From Nepenthes gracilis (lineage: Eukaryota; Streptophyta; Magnoliopsida; Caryophyllales; Nepenthaceae): a stretch of 64,000 nt of DNA. Made by a program: the position numbers and the translations under genes. Every line of letters begins with the position of its first letter. Position 1 is the first letter of the stretch. The stretch is from positions 8,614,656-8,678,655 of the forward strand of contig BSYO01000020.1 of the NCBI GenBank assembly GCA_033239525.1, in the 5' to 3' direction. Positions 21,516 to 32,701 of this stretch are shown here, piece after piece. The notes under the pieces were generated by a model. The model saw only the letters and a list, made by a program, of their open reading frames with translations. It made no database searches and was not told the DNA's origin.

Positions 21516-23546
21516 CCCCACCTTATCTGATCTCGATTTCCTTCCTATTAGTGCCTCTCGTCAGAATGTTCCCATATCCAGAGCTCCTCTAGCTTCTGTT
21601 GCTCTGTCTTCCCATGTCGGGACGGCCTTATCGGCTTCCCCCTCCTCCCATCTTTCAATCGGCTTACACCAAATCCGTGGTTGGATTGGGGGTTTGTCCT
21701 CCATCGCAGCACCATTCTGCCCACTTTCAAGTACCTTCTGTAGACCACTCTGCTTCGATGGTGTCGCCTGGGTGCCTCGCTCATATTAATCTAGCTGACC
21801 CTAATCCCGTTGCTGGCGCCTTTGTAGGTGGGACGATCTTCTCGTCTTCTCGCAATGAGGCGTCGGATTGCCAGGACCAGCTTTGCAGTCGAGCCAGGTC
21901 TGCGCTCTTCTCTGCCGATCCTCCCTCTGAATTGCTGAACAGTTCGGCGGCTCTGGAGCCTGAATCTGGATTGGGGCATGTGGAGCCCTCTCAAAATTCA
22001 GATTCCTTGGTGAATTCTCCCGAGTTCACCTCTAATGACGGTCGCTTGATCTCCATCAGCTCTCTTGCCAGTTACAATAGCCTGGTATGCCACCGCAGGT
22101 TTCCCCTGCTGTTGATTCCAGATCTGCCTCTGTCTCAGGGCATCTTGTTGACTACGAATCTTGCAGCCCAGGCATCACCTGGTCCTCGGTAGTGGAAAAA
22201 ATTCTCTTGGGGGTAAGTCTTCCCTTAAATTCTATCCTCCTAATATTTCTGATGTGGATGATATTATTCTATCCCCCCTTCTGATGTTATCCAACAAGGG
22301 GCGGATCTGTGGGGAGCCACCCTGGTTGGATATTTTGTTGGGAATCCCATTCATTTTAATGCTGTCAACAATATAACAAGAAAAATCTGGTCGCATTTTG
22401 AACTCCAACACATGGCAGGAAATGATTTGGGTTTTTTCTTCTTACGCTTCTCCTCCATCAAGATGCTAGACAAATGTCTAGCCAGTGGTCCATGGACTAT
22501 TGTAGGTCACCCCTTTTTTCTCAAGAAATGAAAACCAGGAATGGTTCTGTCCAGGGAGGAGCACAAATCTTTTCCCACTTGGGTCAAAATGACTAGGATC
22601 CCTGTTGAATATTGGACCCCCCTTGGTTTGAGTTGGATCGCCAGTGCCGTGGGGAAACCAATAAAATTAGACCCTGTCACTGAAAGATTTGAACGAATGG
22701 GTTTTGCCAGGGTCTGTGTTGAAGTGGGAGCTGAGGCCCACTTGCCTGAATCTATGAAGATTCGATCAAATGGTCACGGTGAGCGAGATGATAATCAACT
22801 TATGGAAATCAAATTTGAATACCAACGGCAGACGGCTCGAAGTAGGCCATCTGGTAAGATTCGGGATACGGCCCCCACTACCAAAGTCTCGTGGGTCCCA
22901 AAGACTGTGGGAAATCCCCGATTGAGCTCATCCTCCTCATCTTCAAAACTGCCAGCTCGGCAAAAAGCCCCTGCCACTTCTGCCTCTCTCACAGGGAGTG
23001 CCGATCATAGGGATATACCCACTTCAAACACCTTCAATTTCCTATAAGATCCTACTCCGACAGATCCAATTGAGAGGTCTGATCATTTATCGATTCATTC
23101 ACAGACTGGAGGTAACCTAGATACTTTGCTGTATCTAGATGATGCTGCTGTTGATCAAATGTCTATAGTGGCACCAGAAGGCTCTATCACGCACAGATTC
23201 CATGTTGAGGATGGTCTCCTTAATAGGGAGGATCATGCCAGTTGTCACCCTGGAACTGCTGGTCAAAACCCATGTTCTGACCTCTCAGGTCCTCTAGGTT
23301 CGGAGCATGCTTGTGCTTCCCCCGTTTCTGGTATGAATAATGCCCATATACAAAGACCACCCTCTACCTCTGCCTCACTGGTGAACACATCCCAAGGCAA
23401 ACATCGATTTCTCCCCCTTCGATTGGATTATTAGATCCTAAGTCCAGCATTGGATCTTCAGCCAAAAGTCGGGGGCAAAAATCATCCAAAAAACATAAAA
23501 AATCTCGAGGGCCTAAAAAATCCAACCCCTCTGTCCTCAACCAATG
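21516..23546 (+). pseudogene. LINE ORF1 of autonomous copy
   Basis: The N-terminus is missing by 5' truncation; the MAPVLCPSS start of copies at 56519 and 63070 is absent. After frameshifts, DUF4283 lies at about 22290-22760 (LWGATLVGYFVGNPIHF, SFPTWVKMTRIPVEYWTPLG). The position of the zinc knuckle reads FEYQRQTARSRPSG, with no CCHC ligands. The C-terminus is short and basic (SRGQKSSKKHKKSRGPKKS, then SNPSVLNQ) and lacks the KYSLD extension of the ORF1-only class. A stop interrupts the phrase FFLKK-KPG near 22530. The stop TGA overlaps the ORF2 start as ATGA. Confidence 0.82.
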
Positions 23547-26500
23547 ACTAGCATCGCATGTTGGAATGTGAGGGGACTAAATGGGATTGTCAAAGCCCAT
23601 GAAGTCAGCAACCTCATCCGCTCCCATAGCTGCTGTATTGTTGGTCTGGTTGAAACTAAGGTAGCAGAGAGGAACTCCAGTACCGTCTCTGCTAGGATTA
23701 GACGTCATTGGACTTGGTCCATGAATTACTCCGACTCTTTGATCGAGCGTATTTGGGTTGGCTGGGATCCCCAAAAGGCAGCGGTGAGAATTCTCTCTTT
23801 GGAAGAATAGGTTATTCATACCTAAGTCTTGTTTCTTGAGGATAATTTACGCTGCCTTCTATCTTTTATTTACGGTGCCAATTCAGAAAGCCTCAATAGC
23901 TTCTTTGGGAGAGACTCAGAAAGATGGCTAGTCACTCGGGCGACCTCCCTTGGGCCGCTCTCGGTGATTTCAACGCTGTCCGATCTCCGTCCGAGGCTCT
24001 TGGAGGTACCTGGAACGTCAAAAGCTCGTTGGACCTCAATAATTGCCTCAAGGACTGTGATCTTAAGGACGTTTTCCATGAAGGTATGCATTATACTTGG
24101 AACTTTTTTTTTTTGGTAAGCATTATACTTGGAACGACGGCAAGGACTCACCTATCCGCATTTTCAAAAAGCTTGATAGGGTCATCACAAATGGACAATG
24201 GCTTGATCACTTCAGGAGGGCCAAAGCTCTTTTCCCTCCTGCCAGACTTTCTGACCACTCTCCCTGCATCCTGCTCCCTTCTGACAGGTCGACCAGAAAG
24301 TATGGGATGTTCCGTTTTAATAACTTCCTCACCAAGTCCCCAAAATTTCACCATTTAGTCACGGAAGATTGGAAGGATGAGATCACCGGCACACCAATGT
24401 TTAGGCTGATGACCAAACTCAAAAAGGTAAAGTCTGCGCTAAAAAATCTAAATGTTCTCGAGGGAGATGTTCATAAGGAAGTGATCCGAACGCGGAAAAA
24501 TCTTGAGGATATCCAAGGATGTTCCCCATCCACTTCTGCGTATTGCCACGAGGAGCGTTTATGTAGGGCAGCTTACTACACTGTAATGGCAAAAGAAGCT
24601 GAGCTTATCCAACAAAAAGATAAGATAAAGTGGCTGAAAGAGGGCGATCAATGCAATAAATTCTTCTTCAAGACTCAACACAGAAACAACAATAAGAATA
24701 GGATCATCTCCCTCCTAGATGAGTTTGGGAATCAAACTGTTGGGGTCGAAAATGTTCAAACATTGATTGTTGATCACTTCAGGAAGGCCCTTGGCTCAGG
24801 TCGCTCCCAAGGATCGGCCGATGCTTCTCATCTCCGCCCCTTCATCCAACACATGGTCCCTAATTTTCTAACGGGCCCACTAATTGGACCGGTTAGCGAA
24901 GAGGAGCTTCACAAGGCAATATTCTCCATTGGTGACTACCGTGCTCCCGGTCCTGATGGCTTCAGCTCAAAATTCTTTAAGGACTCATGGGAGATCATGG
25001 GTCCATCCATTTGTGAAGCTATCCGTGATTTCTTCAATCATGGAAAGCTCCTAAAACAGATGAACACAACGATCATTAGCCTTATCCCAAAGGTTCAATC
25101 ACCTCGCACGGTTTTCGATTACCGCCCCATATCATGCTGGAATGTCATCTACAAAGTAATTTCGAAGATAATTGTAAACCGGATAAAGATGACATTACCC
25201 CACCTTGTTGAAAAGTGTCAAACGGCCTTTGTTGCTGGACACCAAATCAGCGACAATATCCTCCTGGCCCAGGAGCTCCTCCACAAATATTACCTAGGTC
25301 ATGATCCTCCCAGATGTACTATAAAGATTGACCTAATGAAAGCTTATGACTCCGTCGATTGGAATTTCATCATCACCATTCTGACCATAATGAAATTCCC
25401 TCCTCAAATGGTCGAGTGGATTAGATAATGCACAACCCCCCTAGTACTCTGTGAATATTAATGGGGAAGCTGTCGGGTTCTTCAACGGGGGCAAAGGCCT
25501 TCATCAAGGCGACCCCATCTCTCCATACCTGTTTGGTCTGGTTATGGAGGTTCTGAATGACATTATTGAAATAAAGACCCGTAGGAACAATAACTTTAAA
25601 TTTCATTGGAAATGTGAAGTGACTCAAACTGTCATGCTTGCCTTCGCATATGACCTTCTTCTCTTCTCGAATGTCGATGTCAGCTCGATTCGAATTCTTA
25701 AGGAATGTCTTGAGGAATTCCATTTGAACTCCGGCCTCTCAGCTAACATGAATAAGAGAGAAATTTTTATTTGTTCAAAAGACACAACCCTTCATCAGAA
25801 CATCGATGGTCTCATGGGATAAAGAGTGGGCAAACTCCCCATTAGGTACTTGGGTGTTCCCCTAATAACTACTAGGCTTTCGATTCCGGACTACAATATT
25901 CTTATTGAAAAAATTACCCACCTAATCAAGTCTTGGAAGAATAGGTGGCTTTCCTTTGGTGGGCGATTGCAACTCGTTGCCTCTATCCTCTCGTCCATCC
26001 ACCTCTACTGGGCCTCGATCTTCATTATGCCCAAATACATCCTCAAAAGATTGATAGCCTCATGCGCGGTTCCTCTGGAATGGATCTTCGAAGGAAAGGT
26101 TCTTGTAAAAAGTAGCACAGGATGACATCTTACCCGAAGAGCGAGGTGGATCGGGCTTAAAATCTGCGGGGCTCGAATACAGCTCTCATCTGTAAGCTCC
26201 TATGGCGTATCAAGTCGAAGGATTCCGAATCGACCTGGTCCTTATGGATCCATAAAAATAGAATCGGGGACCAATGTATTTGGACGCTCAAAGTTCCAGA
26301 CTCAGCCCCCTAGACCTGGAGGAAGATTATGAAGCAGCGACCCCTTATGCGAGCTCACTCCACCATGAACATCGGGGATGGCACTGACACTTTTCTCTGG
26401 CATGACAACTAGCACCCTCTGGGCCCTCTGAGTAAGATTAGTACTGATCGTACTCGTCTGGTAACGGGCCTGCCATGGGATGCAAAGGTTGCGCAAATTA

Positions 26501-27189
26501 TCAGAAATGACAATTGGTTATGGCCTAATCCTTATGATCAAGAAGTGTCTCGTCTAGCGGAAAACATGCCCCCTTACCTTCCTAGCACAAATAATAAAGA
26601 TTCCTTGCGTTGGATTGGAACCACCAATGGAAAATTTTTGACTAGATCGGCCTACTTTATCATTCACCCACCTATCCCGAAAATCGGATGGACCAACTTA
26701 ATTTGGGGCCCATTCCATATTCCTGCTCATGCCTTTACCCTTTGATTGGCTATTAGAGGCAGGCTCAATATCATTGATCGCATCCATGGTGTGCCAAACC
26801 TTTCTGCTCAATGTATTCTTTGCGACTCAGGTGATGAAAATCATGAGCATCTTTTCTTCTTCTACCCTTTCTCCAGATCTTTATGGACAAAAATCCAAAG
26901 AAAAGCGGGCTTTCATTGGCATTATCCTCAGTGGCACAGTAACATCGATTGGGCTACCCAACAATGGAAAGGCAAGAAATTTCTGGCTTTGACTAAGCGC
27001 CTCTCTCTTGCGGCCACAGTCTACTTTATTTGGCGTGAACGTAATAATCGTATGTTCCAAAAATTTGCCCCAAAGGATATTCCCAATATTTTTTCGCTGA
27101 TAACCAATGCCGTCGAGAACAAATTGAGATCAGGCTCGGGTGAAATCCAAATTGTTTTCCATTCACTCCGGATTCGTTCGAATTTATAA
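23544..27189 (+). pseudogene. LINE ORF2 (endonuclease, RT, zf-RVT), multiply broken
   Basis: Starts with MTSIACWNVRGLNGIVKAHE. The endonuclease domain shows VETKV, LGDFNAVRSPSEALGG and LSDHSPCIL. A 32-bp net insertion at 24104-24135 (17-nt LINE end plus duplication) shifts the frame after HYTWN. The RT domain (24097-25428) has YRAPGPDGFSSKFFKD, DYRPISCWNVIYKVI and KIDLMKAYDSVDW. A stop near 25428 follows, then GGKGLHQGDPISPYLF. The catalytic FADD motif reads FAYD (MLAFAYDLLLF, about 25640), so it could not polymerise even without the stops. The zf-RVT domain and RIRSNL end are at 26545-27189. Confidence 0.88.
24104..24120 (-). mobile_element. 17-nt LINE insertion with 15-bp duplication
   Basis: Eleven T followed by GGTAAG. 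On the minus strand this is CTTACC-poly(A), the extreme 3' end of the LINEs here. It is flanked by the perfect 15-bp repeat CATTATACTTGGAAC at 24089-24103 and 24121-24135. The host codons for HYTWN are duplicated as a result. Confidence 0.9.
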
Positions 27190-27330
27190 AAAAAAAAAGA
27201 GGAGAAAAAAAGGAAAAAAAAGAAGAAAAAAAAAGAGGAGAAAAAAAGGGAAAAAAAAGAAGAAAAGAAAAAAAAGAAAAAAAATAGAAGAAGGAATAAA
27301 AGAGGAAAAAAAGGAAAAAAGAAAGGAATA
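27183..27330 (+). repeat. Purine-rich low-complexity tract
   Basis: Runs of A broken by G, AGAAG and GGAG directly after the ORF2 stop. The stop TAA itself leads into the first A-run, as at 5095. The long open frames across it on both strands are products of composition. Confidence 0.85.
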
Positions 27331-28477
27331 TGGTTTTGGGCCCTCTCCTGGCTGCTTGTCTTCATCTTTGCCCTTTACATTATTGTTCTCTCTTGTTGGA
27401 TCCTGCATCGTCTTGGCAGGTTTCGGTCTGTTCATAATATGGACTTCTTTTCTGTGGGCCTTTTTACTTGTATATTGTCGTTGTCTCCTCTTCACTTGGA
27501 GACCTTTTCTTTGTTGTATATTTTGCTCTCTATTTTCAAATCATCCTCTCTTAATTCAAAAAAAAAGGAGTTGCTGATTATTTATTTCCTGTCAAAAATG
27601 CTTCATAGATTCTAGCCAATGCTGTGTTATTTTTCTTCCCCTGTTAAGGCATTGTAATGTCTTGGGTTGGTTCAGTCTATACTCTTCGGCTGTGGTCGCT
27701 TACTTTCGGCAGATAGTACAGATGAGTACAATACGGTGCATTGGGTTTCTGCTTGTGGCAGGCACTGCTACATTTGATGCTACTGATGCATTATGTCCTT
27801 GAGCCGGTGGTACGTGTAGATGATGGTGGTACCGATGTTGTGTAGCTTGATGTTGGCTGGTGTTGTATGTGCTGTTTGGTGCTACTGGATCGGTGCACAA
27901 TCTTATGTCGGGAGCACTGAATTTATGATGTACCATGTTTTAATGATTGCCGAATCCTTGCTAGGCTATGTGGAATCTCTCATCATGGGGCTCCTGGCAT
28001 GATGAAGTTACCTTGACAGCTCGATTGTTGTTCCCTGTAATATGGTGCTGTGATATACCATGGGTGTTGGTTTGATACCAGCCGGCTTGTTGACAGATGT
28101 TGCAACTGCCTGGTTGGCGTGACTTAACCTGGTTGTTTTCTTTTGATGCAGCCAATGCAGGAATATGTAGTTGAATTAGGATGTAGTTGTTGATTACTAG
28201 TGGTGATTTGGAGCATGCTAGATTGTAATTAGATAGGCTTTCTTTGCTGGTCAACCGATGCAGTCTTGCTGATATTAACTGATGTAGCCGGTTTGCTGGC
28301 AAACACTACAATCCCTATGCTTCACTACTGAAGACGGTGACTACTGGAATTGAGTGTGTTACTGGAAGCAGATGCAGATTATGGGCCGATTGATGTGGAA
28401 GCCAGGAGCTGCTTTTTTTGTCCTGTATTAGAGTGGTGTTGCTTTAGCTGCCTGGTTTACTGTAAATCAAATATGCT
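27331..28477 (+). other. Composite 3'UTR of plus-strand LINE, part 1
   Basis: A pyrimidine-rich block with CCTCTTCACTTGGAGA (27480-27530) ends in an A-run at 27558-27567. A second T/G-rich UTR module follows, with no coding sequence. It is split at 28478 and resumes at 32702. Confidence 0.7.
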
Positions 28478-28531
28478 TTTTTTTTCGTAAGCAAGTAATT
28501 TTGGATTAAAGGGAGAAAAATTTACACAAAC

Positions 28532-28573
28532 TATACTTTATCTCCAAGTATTTTGACTTGGAGTTGAAGCATA
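28532..28573 (-). other. LINE 3' terminal hairpin, type A
   Basis: On the minus strand CTCCAAGT/ACTTGGAG is a perfect 8-bp inner stem with loop CAAAAT. After an A/A mismatch the TATGCTTCA/TAAAGTATA arm continues, with one G-U pair and one mismatch. Confidence 0.78.
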
Positions 28574-29294
28574 AAAAAACGCTAGGGCATACCACGAATA
28601 GCTTGGTACAAAGGATGACACCAAAAATTTACATAAAAAGGGGCTCTCTAGGAGGGCAAAAAAAACTGTCTAGAGTAGAACAGCAAGCCAACTCAGCAGA
28701 TGCCTATAGATGCCTTGGCCAACTGCATCAGATCCCCTTCGCCCATCAGCAGCTATCAACAGCAACATCCCTCCTCTGCATGCTACTACTCCTCCGCAAT
28801 CAGTCTGAAAAAACCAGTTGCACTTGTAACCTCGCTAGTCAGGCAGAGCCTCCACCTTTAGGATCAACTGCACATCAGCTTCCGCAGATCCCAAGGAATC
28901 AGTAGAGCCACACCCAAGGAAACGCCAAGAACTACTATACGGTCACTCCCAGAAAAACATGCATCAAAGACACCATCTGTGTCATTGCCATGCAGCAGCA
29001 ACAACTCGAGCAAAAAGAGTTCCCCCAATCAAAAATCAGAAGCAAAACTGTAGAAGAAAATCTACAACATAGACCAGAACTAGTTTTACATACTCCCAAC
29101 AGCAAAATGTAGCCTGCATCTTTCATTGAAGCATCTCTCATCAAACCGCAATCCTCCTTGCACATCAATTTGAATAGCAATGGAAAAGCTAGACTACCAG
29201 GTCAGTACCCCATTACTCCTCAGCAGGGAACTTACTATGATGTAGCAACAAAATCCACACGCAAGGCCTGGCTCCAGCTACACGCCAGATAGAT

Positions 29295-29967
29295 TTTTTT
29301 TTTTTGGTAAATAAGTAAATGACATTAAATTAAAATAAAGTACAAAACAAATGTTCTAACTCTAAGTGTTTTGCCGACTTAGAGGTAGAACACAAAGCTA
29401 GGGCATTTCCCGAGCATCCCCATGAACCAAGTCATAAAATTGAAAGAAACATCAACACAAAAACCAACTAGATGAGCAACATCTAAATCGACCAAAAACA
29501 ACCCGGCCCAATAACACATCACCAAGCACGGACACGGGGAACTGCAATGCCAAGCAGCAAAAGTACACACCCCAGAATCTACTGTGTCGCATCCAGACGC
29601 CCTGGACAAAGCTAATTCGAACCAGCAAATCTAGCAGCAATTCAGCCGAAGTAAGTCGCCACGTCAGCTAGGCCACGTCAGGAAGGCCAACCCAGCCATA
29701 ATTCCACGACAGTCTATGCAACCCGGCAGCATTCCCAAACGGCAATTATACACATCTCAGAGTACAAGCTATCTGCTTCCAAAACTACAGCTAACATATG
29801 CAATCCACATCAACAGTCAAGACCGGCCCCTCCTCCACATCAGCTATAAACCATTCAATATCACGTTAGACGCAATCCAGAATGGCTTTTAAAACCATCC
29901 CGAGCAAGAAGAACCATTCGGCCTTCAGTTTAACAACCAAAAAGCAAGGATTATAGGCCACGTCGAC
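29295..29967 (-). mobile_element. 673-bp 5'-truncated LINE copy, type B tail
   Basis: Flanked by 15-bp duplications with one mismatch (ACACGCCAGATAGAT at 29280-29294, ACACGCAAGATAGAT at 29968-29982). It is almost the same sequence as 11225-11900, the 3'UTR of another ORF1-only LINE, and carries no ORF. Its hairpin at 29353-29391 pairs GTTCTA/TAGAAC and CTCTAAGT/ACTTAGAG. It is the innermost level of the nest. Confidence 0.9.
29353..29391 (-). other. LINE 3' terminal hairpin, type B
   Basis: GTTCTA/TAGAAC, one mismatch, then CTCTAAGT/ACTTAGAG: 14 paired positions. This is one of the best preserved hairpins in the window. Confidence 0.8.
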
Positions 29968-30179
29968 ACACGCAAGATAGATGAGCTCACCTCGATTCAG
30001 AAAACAAAATCCAGATTCATCTGCCAAAAGAGATCAAGCTTCCTGTGATGATTGCTACCAGTGAAACCAGCATCAGCAAATAATTGCTATGGATAGCAGT
30101 ATCAACAGGGACCAAAAAGAAACTGCCAGCACTAACAAGCAGTCAAAAAAGCAACGAGACACTCCTGGACAGCAGGAGG

Positions 30180-32603
30180 AGCATATCAACTCTTGCCTGG
30201 AGAGCCATTAGAGATCTTTGAGGCTTTTTTCCGCTTCCTCTTTGATTTGGCTTGGCTCTAATTACCGTCATGAACAATGTGGACTTGTTTGTGGTGCACC
30301 TCCGACTCACGTCGCCCTTCCATATTATATGAATGGAAATTGTGGAGTCCCGCCACTAATTCATCCAAATTGCTAAAGTGATCAAGTTGAGAAACCAATA
30401 TCAAGTTCAGTAAGGAACTTAGAAAATCAAAAATAATCTGCTTCTCATCCGGAATTAAAGAGTCAATGTGTGGATGTGCAAGCACTGATAACCTAAGGGC
30501 TTCAAAAGGAGCACCCACAGAGCTGAGGAGATTTGCCCCATTAAGTGGAAATGATGATTGGAACTCATCCCTAGTTTAATCAGGTAAATTGCACCAACAG
30601 TTATCTAAAAAAGTAATACTAAGTTTCTGTGATCCGGGGCGAGGGCATTTAGAGAAAGACGAAAAGCTTTTTCCTTAATCAACATCATGATGGCAAGGGA
30701 CAATGGATCAGAATCCACTTCAGCTAAATCCGAAACCACATGGGACTGGACAGAGTTATTAATAGGGCAACATTCAAGGGAATGCATTGGATCTGCCACT
30801 GTTGCCTTAGCTTCCACAGCCATACAACTAGTCAAGGGGACCGAGATTAGATCTTCTTGAATGGCTACCTGAGCCTCACCTAGCTGACCTTCTACCGGTG
30901 AATCCCTCGGGTTCACTTTGTTAGGTACATCATCCAGGGAGTACTTGTGGGCGAGCCTCGCGATTGAGCCAGGAGTTGAATCATCGACCCCATATTTTAG
31001 ACAATCCTCAGCAGAATGAGCCTCATCTGGAGACCCTTCGAGCTGATCCAGGACATACGAAGGATTACCCATGACTTGATGAGCACCATCAGGATCCTCA
31101 AGAGTGATATGAGAGGCGCCACCAACATCATCAGAGCATTGATAAGCGCCAGCATCATCAAATTGAACACCTTTAAGGCCCACTTCAGCCTCTGCCGGCA
31201 CAGATACAAAGTTCGCTATAGGGGCAATAGCACGAGACCCAGTCCACTGAATTCTACACGGGCTGAGCTAGGATCCATCTGAGCCACAGCATCAAGAACT
31301 CGATCAGTTGATCTTCCCTCCATGCCAACATGATTCCCAGAATCTGACACCAATGGCTCAACATAAGCAGGGGTCACCTGGTTATCCTCAGCCATCACAT
31401 GGACAGAGAGGGAGTCCATGGATGGAGAAGAGCTCTCAACCCCTACATCACCATGAGCGGGGTTCTGAGAGCTATCTGATTGTAGCTGCAAACCATTGAA
31501 AACCAGTTTCTATTTGCTTAGTTGTGTAGAACTACGGCGAGCCGACTTCGAGTGGTAGACTATGTCAACCTCCACAACCTTGGCAGATTCAGCAGCACTA
31601 GACAAGAGCCAAATTTTTTCAGGAAGAGGATCACCCCTGCCCACCTCAATACAAATTCTGGCAACATGCACACAGTCCATCCTAGCAGTTCTAGGATCAC
31701 ATTGAATTGGTTTACCAATCCTACTAGCTATCCAGCTTAAGCTTAATGGGGTCCAATATTCAATTGGAACATAGACCAAAGAAATCCACATAGGGAAGGA
31801 CTTGAGGGAATCTTGATCCAAAGCCATACCTGGTGACCATCTCTTGAGGAAAATGGAATTCCTCCTGAAGGGCCAGGGGCCTTTTGCCAAGCATGCCTCC
31901 AACTGAGAATCAGATTCAAAACGAAAGAAAAAAAACCTTTATCATTCGCAGCAACATGACGAAGCCCGAATCTTGCCCAAATTTTTTAAGCTATGGAGTC
32001 AACTACCAAGAAATAGAGAGGTTTTCCAAGGAAAAAGCCCACCATTGTGGAGCCTCAAAATTCGGCACTCTGCTACAAAACCTCAGCCGAAGGAGATAGA
32101 GGGGTGTCGAGACCAGCCGCAATAGGTGGAGGAAAATATTTGAGGGGAGCGAAGGAAATGTTACCTTTGTCCTGAGCAACTCGAGACCAAGATTTGGCAG
32201 ATGGCTGAACAAAATCAGAGATTGCGGGCGAACTAGCATTAGGGGCAGTATTAGGAGCGCGGACATCCATAGAACCCGGGCATAGCGAGTGACAACAATG
32301 GACTCCGGAGCCATCAGGTAGAGAGCTAGTGGGAGTAGCTGGCACTAGCGAGATACTCTTGACGGCTCCCACAGCCTTAGCTTTCGCTAAGAAAACAGCA
32401 TCGAGACCAGAGCCTAGGAGCAGAGAACCTTCGCGCAAAGGAGGGAAGGGGTTGGAGGAGGGAGCCAAACGGTGAGCAAGACTCTGGAGTGAGGAATTCC
32501 CGAGGGAATTAGGGATGACATCCTTCGGAGAATGAGCAGAGGGAGGACCAGGGGAGACGGAGTCCTGGGGAGGATCGAGGGGGGCCCCCAGGAGTCCATC
32601 CAT
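30180..32603 (-). pseudogene. LINE ORF1 with long C-terminal extension
   Basis: Start ATG is complementary to 32601-32603 (MDGLLGAPLDPPQDSVSPG). DUF4283 lies at about 32070-31580, split by a frameshift: FLKRWSPGMALDQD, FPMWISLVYVPIEYWTPL. At the knuckle position it reads YHSKSARRSS, without cysteines. The C-terminal extension (31201-30605) has TPGSIARLAHKYSLDDV. A second module (30518-30258) has DEKQIIFDFLSSLLNL and NLDELVAGLHNF. A TAG at 30258-30260 is followed in frame by a basic segment, SQAKSKRKRKKASKISNG. Stops near 31505 and frameshifts inactivate the gene. Confidence 0.83.
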
Positions 32604-32701
32604 GGCCGGCGACAACAAGAGAGGGTGGCAAAATCGAGTTTGAACTTCGAAGCCCTAGAGAGAAGAGAGAGTTTCTCTCTGTAACGTAAATCAAATATGC
32701 T

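Larger units (their letters stand above)
28478..32685 (-). mobile_element. Near full-length ORF1-only LINE, type A tail
   Basis: Flanked by a perfect 16-bp duplication, GTAAATCAAATATGCT, at 28462-28477 and 32686-32701. The 5' hairpin (32657-32680) lies only 5 nt from the right duplication, so the 5' end is complete or nearly so. ORF1 runs from 32603 to about 30200 and is followed by about 1 kb of 3'UTR and the tail, with a 673-bp insertion at 29295-29967. There is no ORF2. This is the clearest half-LINE in the window because both ends are defined. Confidence 0.92.

Noticed and set aside
27140..27577. Lys/Glu-rich 145-codon open frame, and a Phe-rich one opposite
   Set aside because: Arises from the purine tract after ORF2. 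Both strands are open only because of composition.
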